DNA from: Cupriavidus consociatus
GTDB taxonomy: Bacteria; Pseudomonadota; Gammaproteobacteria; Burkholderiales; Burkholderiaceae
Direction of reading: 5' to 3'
Length of the DNA: 64,000 bases
NCBI RefSeq assembly: GCF_017814975.1
Contig: NZ_JAGIQA010000017.1
Coordinates: forward strand, 62,001-126,000
Shown here: piece by piece, positions 57,755 to 64,000 of the stretch
Layout: the number at the start of each line of letters is the position of its first letter
How positions within the stretch are numbered: position 1 is the first letter of the stretch
The notes under the pieces: model-generated
Told to the model about the DNA's origin: nothing
The model's input: only the letters and a program-made list of their open reading frames with translations
The model's database searches: none
Made by a program: the position numbers and the translations under genes

Positions 57755-58999
57755 TCAGCCCTGCTTAGTGGCTGCGGCAGGGGCTGCGGCAGGGGCTGCG
57801 GTCGGCGCGGAAGCAGGCGCTACGGCCTGCAGCGGCCGCACCTTCTGCCCCGGGCGCAGCAGGTGTACGCCCGCGGTGACGATGGTCTGGCCTGGCGCCA
57901 GCCCCTGGCGCACTTCCACCTCGTTGCCGACGGCGTCGCCCAGCGTCACCGTGACCGGCTTGACCGTACCAGCGGCGGCGTCGTAGATCCACACCTGGTT
58001 GCGCCCCTGCTCCTGCAGCAGCGCGGTCAGCGGCACGCGGATCGCGGAGGTGGCCCCGGTCCGCACGAACGTCACCACGGCGGTCATGCCGAGCTTGAGA
58101 TCGGCGGGCGGATCAGGAATGGTGACGCGGGTGGCATAGGTGCGCGTAACCGGGTCGGCGGCAGCGGCAATCTCGCGCACGCGGCCGGGCAGCTCGCGCT
58201 TGGGCTCGGCCCAGGTATGGATGCTGACATCGGCAATGCCGCGCAGCAGGTCGACCTGGTCTTCCGGCAGGCCGATCGCCACTTCCTTTTCCGCGGTCTG
58301 GGCCACGCGCACCACCGGCTGGCCCGGGGTGACGACCTGGCCCACCTCGGCGTCGATGGCGGTGACCACGCCGTCGGCGTCGGCATGCAGCACGGCGTAG
58401 GCGGTCTGGTTGGCCTGGCTGCGCAGGCCGGCCTGGGCCTGGCGCAGGCGCGAATCGGCGGCCTCGAAACTGGCCTGGCGACGGTGCTGTTCGGCGGCGC
58501 TGATAAAGCCCTTGGCGAACAGGTCGTTGTAGCGCTTCAGGTCGGATGCGGCGAGGTCGCGATCGGTCTTCGCCGCCTCGAACTGGGCGCGCGAGCCTGC
58601 TTCGGCCAGGGAAAGGTCAGTCGGATCGAGCCGGGCCAGCGGCTGGCCCTTGGTGACGACGGCACCGACGTCGACCAGGCGGGCGGCGATCTTGCCACCC
58701 ACGCGGAACCCCAGCCGCGACTCGACACGCGGACGCACGTCCCCGGAAAACTCGAAGGCGGTCTTGCCGCTGTGCTGGCTGAGCTGCATCAGGCGCACCG
58801 GACGGACTTCCGGCGCCGGCTCGACTTTTTTTCCGCAGCCCGCGACTGCAACGGCGGCGATGGCCACCAGCGCGGCAGCCACGCGCCGTCCCAGGCGCTT
58901 GAAGCGCTCGGAGCGCTCGGTGCGAGCGCGGCGTAACGATTTTGTGTCAAAAAGAGTCGCTGCGGCCGCAACTTCCGGCACTGGGCAAAGCACTGGCAT
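57755..58999 (-). CDS. RND efflux periplasmic adaptor lipoprotein (membrane fusion protein)
   Basis: The 414-residue adaptor has a cytoplasmic lead (about 35 residues, very basic), a hydrophobic segment and a lipobox VAGC, so Cys near residue 55 would be acylated. The barrel-sandwich, alpha-hairpin and beta-barrel domains follow: GFRVGGKIAARLVDVGAVVTKGQ, an Ala/Glu/Arg hairpin, GVVTAIDAEVGQVVTPGQPV, and the closing NEVEVRQGLAPGQTIVTAG. It couples the permease to an outer-membrane channel. The C-terminus is an Ala/Pro repeat encoded by three near-identical 12-nt units. It is divergent from hpnD across 288 nt. Confidence 0.9.
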   Translation of the reverse strand: MPVLCPVPEVAAAATLFDTKSLRRARTERSERFKRLGRRVAAALVAIAAVAVAGCGKKVEPAPEVRPVRLMQLSQHSGKTAFEFSGDVRPRVESRLGFRVGGKIAARLVDVGAVVTKGQPLARLDPTDLSLAEAGSRAQFEAAKTDRDLAASDLKRYNDLFAKGFISAAEQHRRQASFEAADSRLRQAQAGLRSQANQTAYAVLHADADGVVTAIDAEVGQVVTPGQPVVRVAQTAEKEVAIGLPEDQVDLLRGIADVSIHTWAEPKRELPGRVREIAAAADPVTRTYATRVTIPDPPADLKLGMTAVVTFVRTGATSAIRVPLTALLQEQGRNQVWIYDAAAGTVKPVTVTLGDAVGNEVEVRQGLAPGQTIVTAGVHLLRPGQKVRPLQAVAPASAPTAAPAAAPAAATKQG

Positions 59000-59287
59000 C
59001 GGTAAGCTAGGAGTCGGATGGAACAGCTGGCAAGGCAGGCCGTCGGCCGCGGAGGCAAGTGCGGGGCAATAAATAACTGGCCGGTCAGCAATATAGCGAT
59101 CCCCGCGGGGGTGCGTCAAACGACAGGCGACCAAACGTCTGGAATGCCCCCTCGGGTGCCGTTCCCGCGGATGAGCTGTGATTAGATGTCTGCCGCCGGC
59201 CATCCCGGCGGCGCCCGGCTGTCCGGATCTGCGATGCTACAATCGGCGCCCCGCGCTTCCCCCACCCATCTTCAGATTGAGACCGGC

Positions 59288-60124
59288 GTGACGCCCGATC
59301 AGTATTGCCAAGAGAAAGTCGCCCAGAGCGGCTCCAGCTTCTATTACAGCTTCCTGTTCCTGCCGGCCGAACGCCGGCGCGCCATCACCGCGCTGTACGC
59401 CTGGTGCCGCGAAGTCGACGACGTGGTTGACGATACGCATGATACTGGGCTGGCGCACCAGCAGCTGGACTGGTGGCGCGCGGAACTGCGGCGGCTGTTC
59501 GACGGGGCGCCCACGCACCCGACCACCCAGGCGCTGCAGCCGCATGTTGCCGGCGCCGCCCTGCCGCAGGGCGAAATGGCCGAAGTGCTCGACGGCATGG
59601 AGATGGACCTGACGCAGACGCGCTACCTGGATGAAGCCGGACTGAACCGCTACTGCCATTGCGTCGCCGGCGTGGTCGGCACGCTCAGCGCGCGGCTGTT
59701 CGGCTATACCGACCCGAAGACGCTGGAATTTGCCGAGAAGCTCGGACTGTCGCTGCAACTGGTCAATATCCTGCGCGACGTGGGCGAGGACGCCCGGCGC
59801 GGCCGCATCTACCTGCCCGTCAGTACGCTGCAGCAGTTCCAGGTGCCGGCTTCCGAAATCCTCAAGGGCCAGCATTCCGAGCGCTTCGTCGCACTGATGC
59901 AATACCATGCCGAACGCGCCCGCAGGCTGTACCGCGAGGCGCTGGCGGCGCTGCCCCGCCAGGACCGCCGCGCCCAGCGCGCCGGCCTGCTGATGGGGGC
60001 GATCTACCATGCGCTGCTCGATGAGCTGGAGGCCAGCCAGTTCCAGGTCCTCAGCCAGCGCATCGGCCTGACGCCGCTGCGCAAGCTGTGGATCGCCTGG
60101 AAGACCTGGATCCGCAATAGCTGA
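59288..60124 (+). CDS. hpnD: presqualene diphosphate synthase
   Basis: The 278-residue enzyme condenses two farnesyl diphosphates to presqualene diphosphate for hopanoid/squalene synthesis. The two Asp-rich Mg sites are DDVVDD at 44-49 (in ALYAWCREVDDVVDD) and RDVGEDARRGRIYLP near 163-177. The GSSFYYSFLFLP block is typical of HpnD. A GTG start giving MTPDQYCQEK is chosen because family proteins begin there; an ATG at 59234 would add 18 residues with no family match. HpnC and HpnE genes are not in the window. It is followed 47 nt later by the allantoate amidohydrolase gene. Confidence 0.92.
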   Translation: MTPDQYCQEKVAQSGSSFYYSFLFLPAERRRAITALYAWCREVDDVVDDTHDTGLAHQQLDWWRAELRRLFDGAPTHPTTQALQPHVAGAALPQGEMAEVLDGMEMDLTQTRYLDEAGLNRYCHCVAGVVGTLSARLFGYTDPKTLEFAEKLGLSLQLVNILRDVGEDARRGRIYLPVSTLQQFQVPASEILKGQHSERFVALMQYHAERARRLYREALAALPRQDRRAQRAGLLMGAIYHALLDELEASQFQVLSQRIGLTPLRKLWIAWKTWIRNS

Positions 60125-60170
60125 CCCATAGCAAACAGGCCGCAAGGCACGACACCCGCCGACACCCCTT

Positions 60171-61433
60171 ATGTCCCAGACCACTGCTTCCCTCGGCCAG
60201 GCCATCCTCGACCACGCCGACCAGCTCGCCCGCTTCTCCGACATGGAAGGCGGCCTGACCTGTGCCTACCTGTCGCCGGCGCACCGCGCCGCGCAGGACC
60301 GGCTGGCGCAATGGATGGAAGCCGCGGGCATGCAGGTGCGCATCGACGCCATCGGCAATGTCATCGGCCGCTACGCCGCCGACCCCGCCGTTACCGATGC
60401 GCGCGTGCTGATGACCGGCTCGCACTTCGATACGGTGCGCAATGGGGGCCGCTACGACGGGCGCCTCGGCATCCTGCTGCCGATCGCCGTGGTGGATGCG
60501 CTGAACCGGGCCGGGATCCGGCTGCCATACCACTTCGAAGTGGTGGGATTCGCCGAGGAGGAAGGGCTGCGCTTCAAGACCAGCTTCCTGGCCAGCAGCG
60601 TGCTGGCGGGCCGCTTCGATCCCGCGCTGCTTGCCCGCACCGACACGGACGGCCTCACGCTGGCCGAGGCCCTCGCCGCCTCCGGCCTGCCCGGCGCGGG
60701 CGGCCTGGACGCGCTGCGCGCGGCGGCGCTGGACCCGGCGACGCTGCTGGGCTTTGTCGAAGTGCATATCGAACAGGGTCCCGTGCTGCTGCACCACGAC
60801 CTGCCGCTGGGCGTGGTCACGCAAATCGCCGGAAGCAGCCGCTTCCAGGTGCGGGTGGAAGGCCAGGCCAGCCATGCCGGAACGACGCCGATGGGCATGC
60901 GCAAGGACGCCGCCGCGGGCGCGGCCGAAATGGTGCTGCTGGTGGAACAGCGCTGCGCCGCCGCGCCCACGCTGGTCGGCACCGTCGGCCAGCTGCAGGT
61001 GCCGGACGGATCGAGCAACGTGATCCCGGCGGCCTGCACGTTCTCGATGGACATCCGCGCCGGCGCCGACGACATCCGCGAGGCGGCCATCGCGGACATC
61101 GTTGCCGGCATCGAGCAGATCGCCGCACGGCGCGGGCTGTCGGCGCAGGTCGAGCGCGTGCCGCCGGTGAACAACGCGCCTTGCGCCCGCTGGCTGATGG
61201 ACCAGTTCGGCGCGGTATTGAAGAAGCGGGGGATGGAGGCGTTCGAGCTGCCTTCCGGCGCGGGCCACGACGCCATGATGATGCACCGCATCACCGACGT
61301 GGCGATGCTGTTCGTGCGCTGCGGCAATGGCGGCATCAGCCACAACCCGCTGGAGACCATCACCGCCGAGGATGCGCAGCTGGCGGCCGAAGTCTTCGTC
61401 GACTTCCTGCGCCATTTCCAGCCGCGCGGTTGA
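60171..61433 (+). CDS. allC: allantoate amidohydrolase-type M20 metallohydrolase
   Basis: The 420-residue M20 family dizinc amidohydrolase resembles AllC/N-carbamoyl-L-amino-acid hydrolase. Metal ligands are His85 and Asp96 (GSHFDTVRNGGRYDGRLG), the Glu pair 130-131 (VVGFAEEEGLRF), a His in FVEVHIEQGPVL and a His near the C-terminus (GISHNPLE). A RFQVRVEGQASHAGTTPMG stretch belongs to the dimerisation lid. It hydrolyses allantoate or a related ureido acid in purine-nitrogen salvage. The two substrate types cannot be separated with certainty from sequence alone. Confidence 0.85.
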   Translation: MSQTTASLGQAILDHADQLARFSDMEGGLTCAYLSPAHRAAQDRLAQWMEAAGMQVRIDAIGNVIGRYAADPAVTDARVLMTGSHFDTVRNGGRYDGRLGILLPIAVVDALNRAGIRLPYHFEVVGFAEEEGLRFKTSFLASSVLAGRFDPALLARTDTDGLTLAEALAASGLPGAGGLDALRAAALDPATLLGFVEVHIEQGPVLLHHDLPLGVVTQIAGSSRFQVRVEGQASHAGTTPMGMRKDAAAGAAEMVLLVEQRCAAAPTLVGTVGQLQVPDGSSNVIPAACTFSMDIRAGADDIREAAIADIVAGIEQIAARRGLSAQVERVPPVNNAPCARWLMDQFGAVLKKRGMEAFELPSGAGHDAMMMHRITDVAMLFVRCGNGGISHNPLETITAEDAQLAAEVFVDFLRHFQPRG

Positions 61434-61449
61434 CAGCAGACGGCAGCGC

Positions 61450-61800
61450 TCAGCTGCCGTCGTACATCTCCCGCCCGAAATCGTAGAGGCTCTTGCGCAA
61501 GCGGCGCCGCTCGTCCGGCGACAGCCGCGAACCGCCGCGATCGCGTTCGTCCACGCGGCGGCGGTCGGTCTCGCGCTGCTCGGCGCGATGGCGCTCGGCA
61601 CGGGCGCGCGCCTCGCGCTGGCCGTTGCCAGGATCGCTCGCCTGCGCCGACGGATGGCGCTTGAGCAGGTTGGCCATGCCGGCCGACTGGGCCCGCGCCG
61701 GACCGGCCGGCCCAAGCAGCCATGCGGCAACCGCAAGCGCAATGCATGCGCCGGCGATACCATGCTGCGGAGGCCCGTGCCGGGTTCGGTTCACTTTCAT
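61450..61800 (-). CDS. small exported basic protein of unknown function
   Basis: The 116-residue product has a signal peptide (hydrophobic GIAGACIALAVAAWLLG, cleavage after ARAQ) and a mature part dominated by Arg, Glu and Asp (REARARAERHRAEQRE), with a C-terminal SPDERRRLRKSLYDFGREMY block. Low complexity makes family assignment impossible, though small Arg-rich exported proteins with SxDERRxLRxxLxxxxRxxY tails recur in Burkholderiales (recollection). It is convergent with allC (17 nt apart). It could be a periplasmic nucleic-acid-binding or coat-like protein, but that is speculation. Confidence 0.6.
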   Translation of the reverse strand: MKVNRTRHGPPQHGIAGACIALAVAAWLLGPAGPARAQSAGMANLLKRHPSAQASDPGNGQREARARAERHRAEQRETDRRRVDERDRGGSRLSPDERRRLRKSLYDFGREMYDGS

Positions 61801-62116
61801 TGATAATGGCGGTCTTGGCTTCGGAAAACGCGGTCGTTGAAACCGTCTGAAGCCGGGAAATTTTCGTTACCCCGTCCGATCCCCGTCTGGCGCTGCGGCC
61901 CTATGCAAGCATCGAGCCAGGGCTTGCGAACCGGGTCGGCGGATCCCGTGGATCCTGCGCAGCAAATCCGCGAAAAATTGGCGCGCAAGGTGCGCAAAAA
62001 GACGGGATGGCGCAGTGTAATCGCACGGTTGATGCACGCTGCCATACCACGGGGTAAAGTATGTAACGTTTTGTTAAGCCATTTTGAGCGAAAGCGATAG
62101 TCGCTAAGATACCGCC
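61801..62116. other. intergenic region before the response regulator gene
   Basis: I see no gene in these 316 nt. The last 90 nt are AT-richer than average and include GGGTAAAGTATGTAACGTTT, a possible promoter region of the response-regulator operon, but no -35/-10 pair is convincing. Confidence 0.5.
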
Positions 62117-62839
62117 ATGGAAAATACCAGCCACAAGATTCTTGTCGTCGACGATGACCCGCGTCTGCGCGATCTGCTGCGCCGATATCTGGGCGAACAG
62201 GGTTTCACCGTGCTGGTGGCGGAAAACGCCACCGCGATGAACAAGCTCTGGCTGCGCGAGCGTTTCGACCTGCTGGTGCTGGACCTGATGATGCCGGGCG
62301 AAGACGGCCTGTCGATCTGCCGCCGGCTGCGCGGTGCCAACGACCAGACCCCGATCATCATGCTCACCGCCAAGGGCGAGGACGTGGACCGCATCGTCGG
62401 CCTGGAAATGGGCGCCGACGATTACCTGCCCAAGCCCTTCAATCCGCGCGAGCTGATCGCGCGCATCCATGCGGTGCTGCGCCGCAAGGGCCCGGCCGAG
62501 GTGCCCGGCGCCCCGTCGGAAACCCCCGAGACCTTCGCCTTCGGCGACTTCGTGCTCAACCTGGCCACGCGCACGCTGACCAAGAACGACGAGGAAATCA
62601 CGCTGACCACCGGCGAGTTCTCGGTGCTCAAGGTATTTGCCCGCCATCCGCGCCAGCCGCTGTCGCGCGAGAAGCTGATGGAAATGGCGCGCGGCCGCGA
62701 ATATGAAGTGTTCGATCGCAGCCTGGACGTGCAGATCTCGCGCCTGCGCAAGCTGATCGAGCCGGACCCGAGCAACCCGCGTTTTATCCAGACGGTCTGG
62801 GGCCTGGGCTACGTCTTCATTCCCGATGGCGTGAAATAA
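62117..62839 (+). CDS. OmpR-type response regulator
   Basis: The 240-residue transcription regulator has a receiver domain (1-120) with acidic pair near 12-13 (VVDDDPRLRD), phosphoacceptor Asp56 (LLVLDLMMPGEDG), Thr/Lys in IIMLTAKGED, and an OmpR winged helix (about 140-235) with TGEFSVLKVFARHP, SREKLMEMARG and the RLRKLIEPDPSNPRFIQTVW recognition region. It regulates promoters once phosphorylated by the kinase encoded next. The intergenic gap to the kinase is 24 nt. OmpR versus another osmotic or envelope regulator is not resolvable with confidence. Confidence 0.92.
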   Translation: MENTSHKILVVDDDPRLRDLLRRYLGEQGFTVLVAENATAMNKLWLRERFDLLVLDLMMPGEDGLSICRRLRGANDQTPIIMLTAKGEDVDRIVGLEMGADDYLPKPFNPRELIARIHAVLRRKGPAEVPGAPSETPETFAFGDFVLNLATRTLTKNDEEITLTTGEFSVLKVFARHPRQPLSREKLMEMARGREYEVFDRSLDVQISRLRKLIEPDPSNPRFIQTVWGLGYVFIPDGVK

Positions 62840-62863
62840 CCGATAACGGCCGCTGTTCCTATC

Positions 62864-64000
62864 GTGGCGACCGTTATCGGCAGAACCGCGACGCGGTTCT
62901 TTGGTTCGCTGTTCTGGCGAACCTTCATGCTTATCGCCCTGCTGCTGGCGATCTCGCTGGGCATCTGGTTCCAGAGCTATCGGCTGTTCGAACGCGCCCC
63001 GCGCGCGCAGCAGATCGCCATGCAGGTGGTCAGCGTGGTCAAGCTAACGCGCGCCGCGCTGCTCTACTCCGACCCCGCTCGGCGCCGCTTCCTGCTGCTC
63101 GACCTGGTGCAGAACGAAGGCATCAAGGTCTATCCGCGCGAAAAGGACGACGATTTCGCCGCGCCCACCGCCAACCCTTTCCTGACATCGCTGGTCCAGC
63201 AGGAAATCCGCAGCCGCCTGGGCGAGGACACCGTGCTGGCCACCACCGTCAACGACATCCCCGGCGTGTGGGTCAGCTTCGAGATCGAGGGCGACGACTA
63301 CTGGGTGGCGATCAGCCCCGAGCGCTTCGAGCGCGTGCCAGGCATCCAGTGGCTGTGGTGGAGTATTGCGGCGCTGCTGCTGTCGATCATCGGCGCGGCC
63401 TTTATCACCGCGCGCGTCAACTATCCGCTCAAGCGCCTGGCCAATGCCGCGCGCGCGATCGGCGCCGGCGGCGACCCGCCGGCGCTGCCGGAGCGCGGCG
63501 CCAGCGAAGTGGCGCTGGCTAACCACAGCTTCAACCAGATGGTGCAAGACCTGCGCCAGCTCGACGACGACCGGGTGGTGATGCTGGCCGGCATCTCGCA
63601 CGACCTGCGCACGCCGCTGACGCGGCTGCGGCTGGAGACCGAGATGTCGCCGATGGACACGCCCACGCGCGACGCCATGATCGCCGACATCGAGCAGATG
63701 GACGCCATCATCGGCCAGTTCCTCAACTACGCGCGGCCGCCGCTGGAAACCGTCGAACCGGTCGACCTGTCGGCGCTGGTGCACGACGCCGTGGGCGTCT
63801 ATGCCGCGCACGACGACGTGCGCGTGCATGTGCGCGCCCACGAGCCGGTGATGGCCGTGGCCAACCGCATGGAAGTCCAGCGCATCCTCGACAATCTGGT
63901 CGAGAACGCGCGCCGCTATGCCAAGGACGAGCAGAGCGGCATGGCGGTGGTCGAGATCTCCACCCGCGTCGACGACAAGGAAGCGGTGCTGACCGTGGCC
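62864..64000 (+). CDS. EnvZ-like sensor histidine kinase, C-terminus cut by window edge
   Basis: The frame is open from GTG through the last base (379 codons). It has an N-terminal membrane span (TFMLIALLLAISLGIWF), a periplasmic domain of about 110 residues, a second span (WWSIAALLLSIIGAAFIT), a HAMP domain and the dimerisation helix with phosphorylated His246 in GISHDLRTPLTRLRLE. The ATP-binding N-box begins ILDNLVENARRYAK. The rest of the catalytic domain lies past the window. A downstream ATG (62927) is an alternative start just before the first span. It partners the response regulator encoded upstream. Confidence 0.9.
   Translation, partial: MATVIGRTATRFFGSLFWRTFMLIALLLAISLGIWFQSYRLFERAPRAQQIAMQVVSVVKLTRAALLYSDPARRRFLLLDLVQNEGIKVYPREKDDDFAAPTANPFLTSLVQQEIRSRLGEDTVLATTVNDIPGVWVSFEIEGDDYWVAISPERFERVPGIQWLWWSIAALLLSIIGAAFITARVNYPLKRLANAARAIGAGGDPPALPERGASEVALANHSFNQMVQDLRQLDDDRVVMLAGISHDLRTPLTRLRLETEMSPMDTPTRDAMIADIEQMDAIIGQFLNYARPPLETVEPVDLSALVHDAVGVYAAHDDVRVHVRAHEPVMAVANRMEVQRILDNLVENARRYAKDEQSGMAVVEISTRVDDKEAVLTVA

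Overview
The window reads as chromosomal DNA of a Cupriavidus-like betaproteobacterium (Burkholderiales, formerly Ralstonia eutropha group). The evidence is high GC with strong third-position bias, protein sequences of Cupriavidus/Ralstonia type, a beta-oxidation operon in an order I recall from C. necator H16, and the tig-clpP-clpX-lon-ppiD block with tRNA genes. The genus call is inference. There is no phage, plasmid, IS transposase, CRISPR array or secretion cluster; this is mostly core chromosome.

Layout. 1-8907 (minus): a fatty-acid beta-oxidation operon (bifunctional enoyl-CoA hydratase/3-hydroxyacyl-CoA dehydrogenase, nicotinamidase, thiolase, acyl-CoA dehydrogenase, SDR, hotdog thioesterase, NADP oxidoreductase, class II aldolase cut by the window edge). 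8908-10176: a long noncoding gap with the operon promoter and an 807-bp nested inverted repeat. 10177-12640 (minus): a TonB-dependent siderophore receptor with promoter and Fur box. 12825-19823 (minus): an AlkK-like acyl-CoA ligase followed by a five-gene Liv-type ABC importer. 20255-24494 (plus): SelO, MsrB, YciB, BolA, a parvulin isomerase and a doubtful small ORF. 24579-28625 (minus): purL. 29010-37335 (plus): amidase, DctPQM TRAP transporter, D-amino-acid dehydrogenase-like protein, Nnr, EamA exporter. 37467-40480: pgi (plus), a YbbA/LolD-like ATPase (minus) and tesA (plus), the last two sharing a CATG start. 40594-49549 (minus): trigger factor, ClpP, ClpX, Lon, tRNA-Val, tRNA-Asp, a tRNA-like structured element, PpiD. 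49760-53477: mnmC, rlmJ, vanZ-like gene, tRNA-Leu. 54135-64000: a Cys-rich exported protein, an RND pump and its adaptor, hpnD, allC, a small exported basic protein, and an OmpR/EnvZ-type pair whose kinase runs off the window.

How they work together. The first 20 kb centres on acyl-CoA chemistry: an 18-nt motif (GAACRACCGTRCTATTTT) sits upstream of both the beta-oxidation operon and the acyl-CoA ligase/Liv operon, suggesting one shared regulator. The Liv importer is unusual because the two ATPase subunits carry substitutions that fall in the same composite ATP site. The tig-clpP-clpX-lon-ppiD block is a protein-folding and proteolysis unit.

The strongest candidates for something undescribed are: (1) the 106-nt structured element beside tRNA-Asp, with a tRNA-like CCA end and a duplicated terminator; (2) the nested inverted repeat; (3) the shared motif upstream of the two acyl-CoA operons; (4) the predicted asymmetric Liv ATPase pair. 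All statements come from reading the sequence; no searches or folding programs were run.
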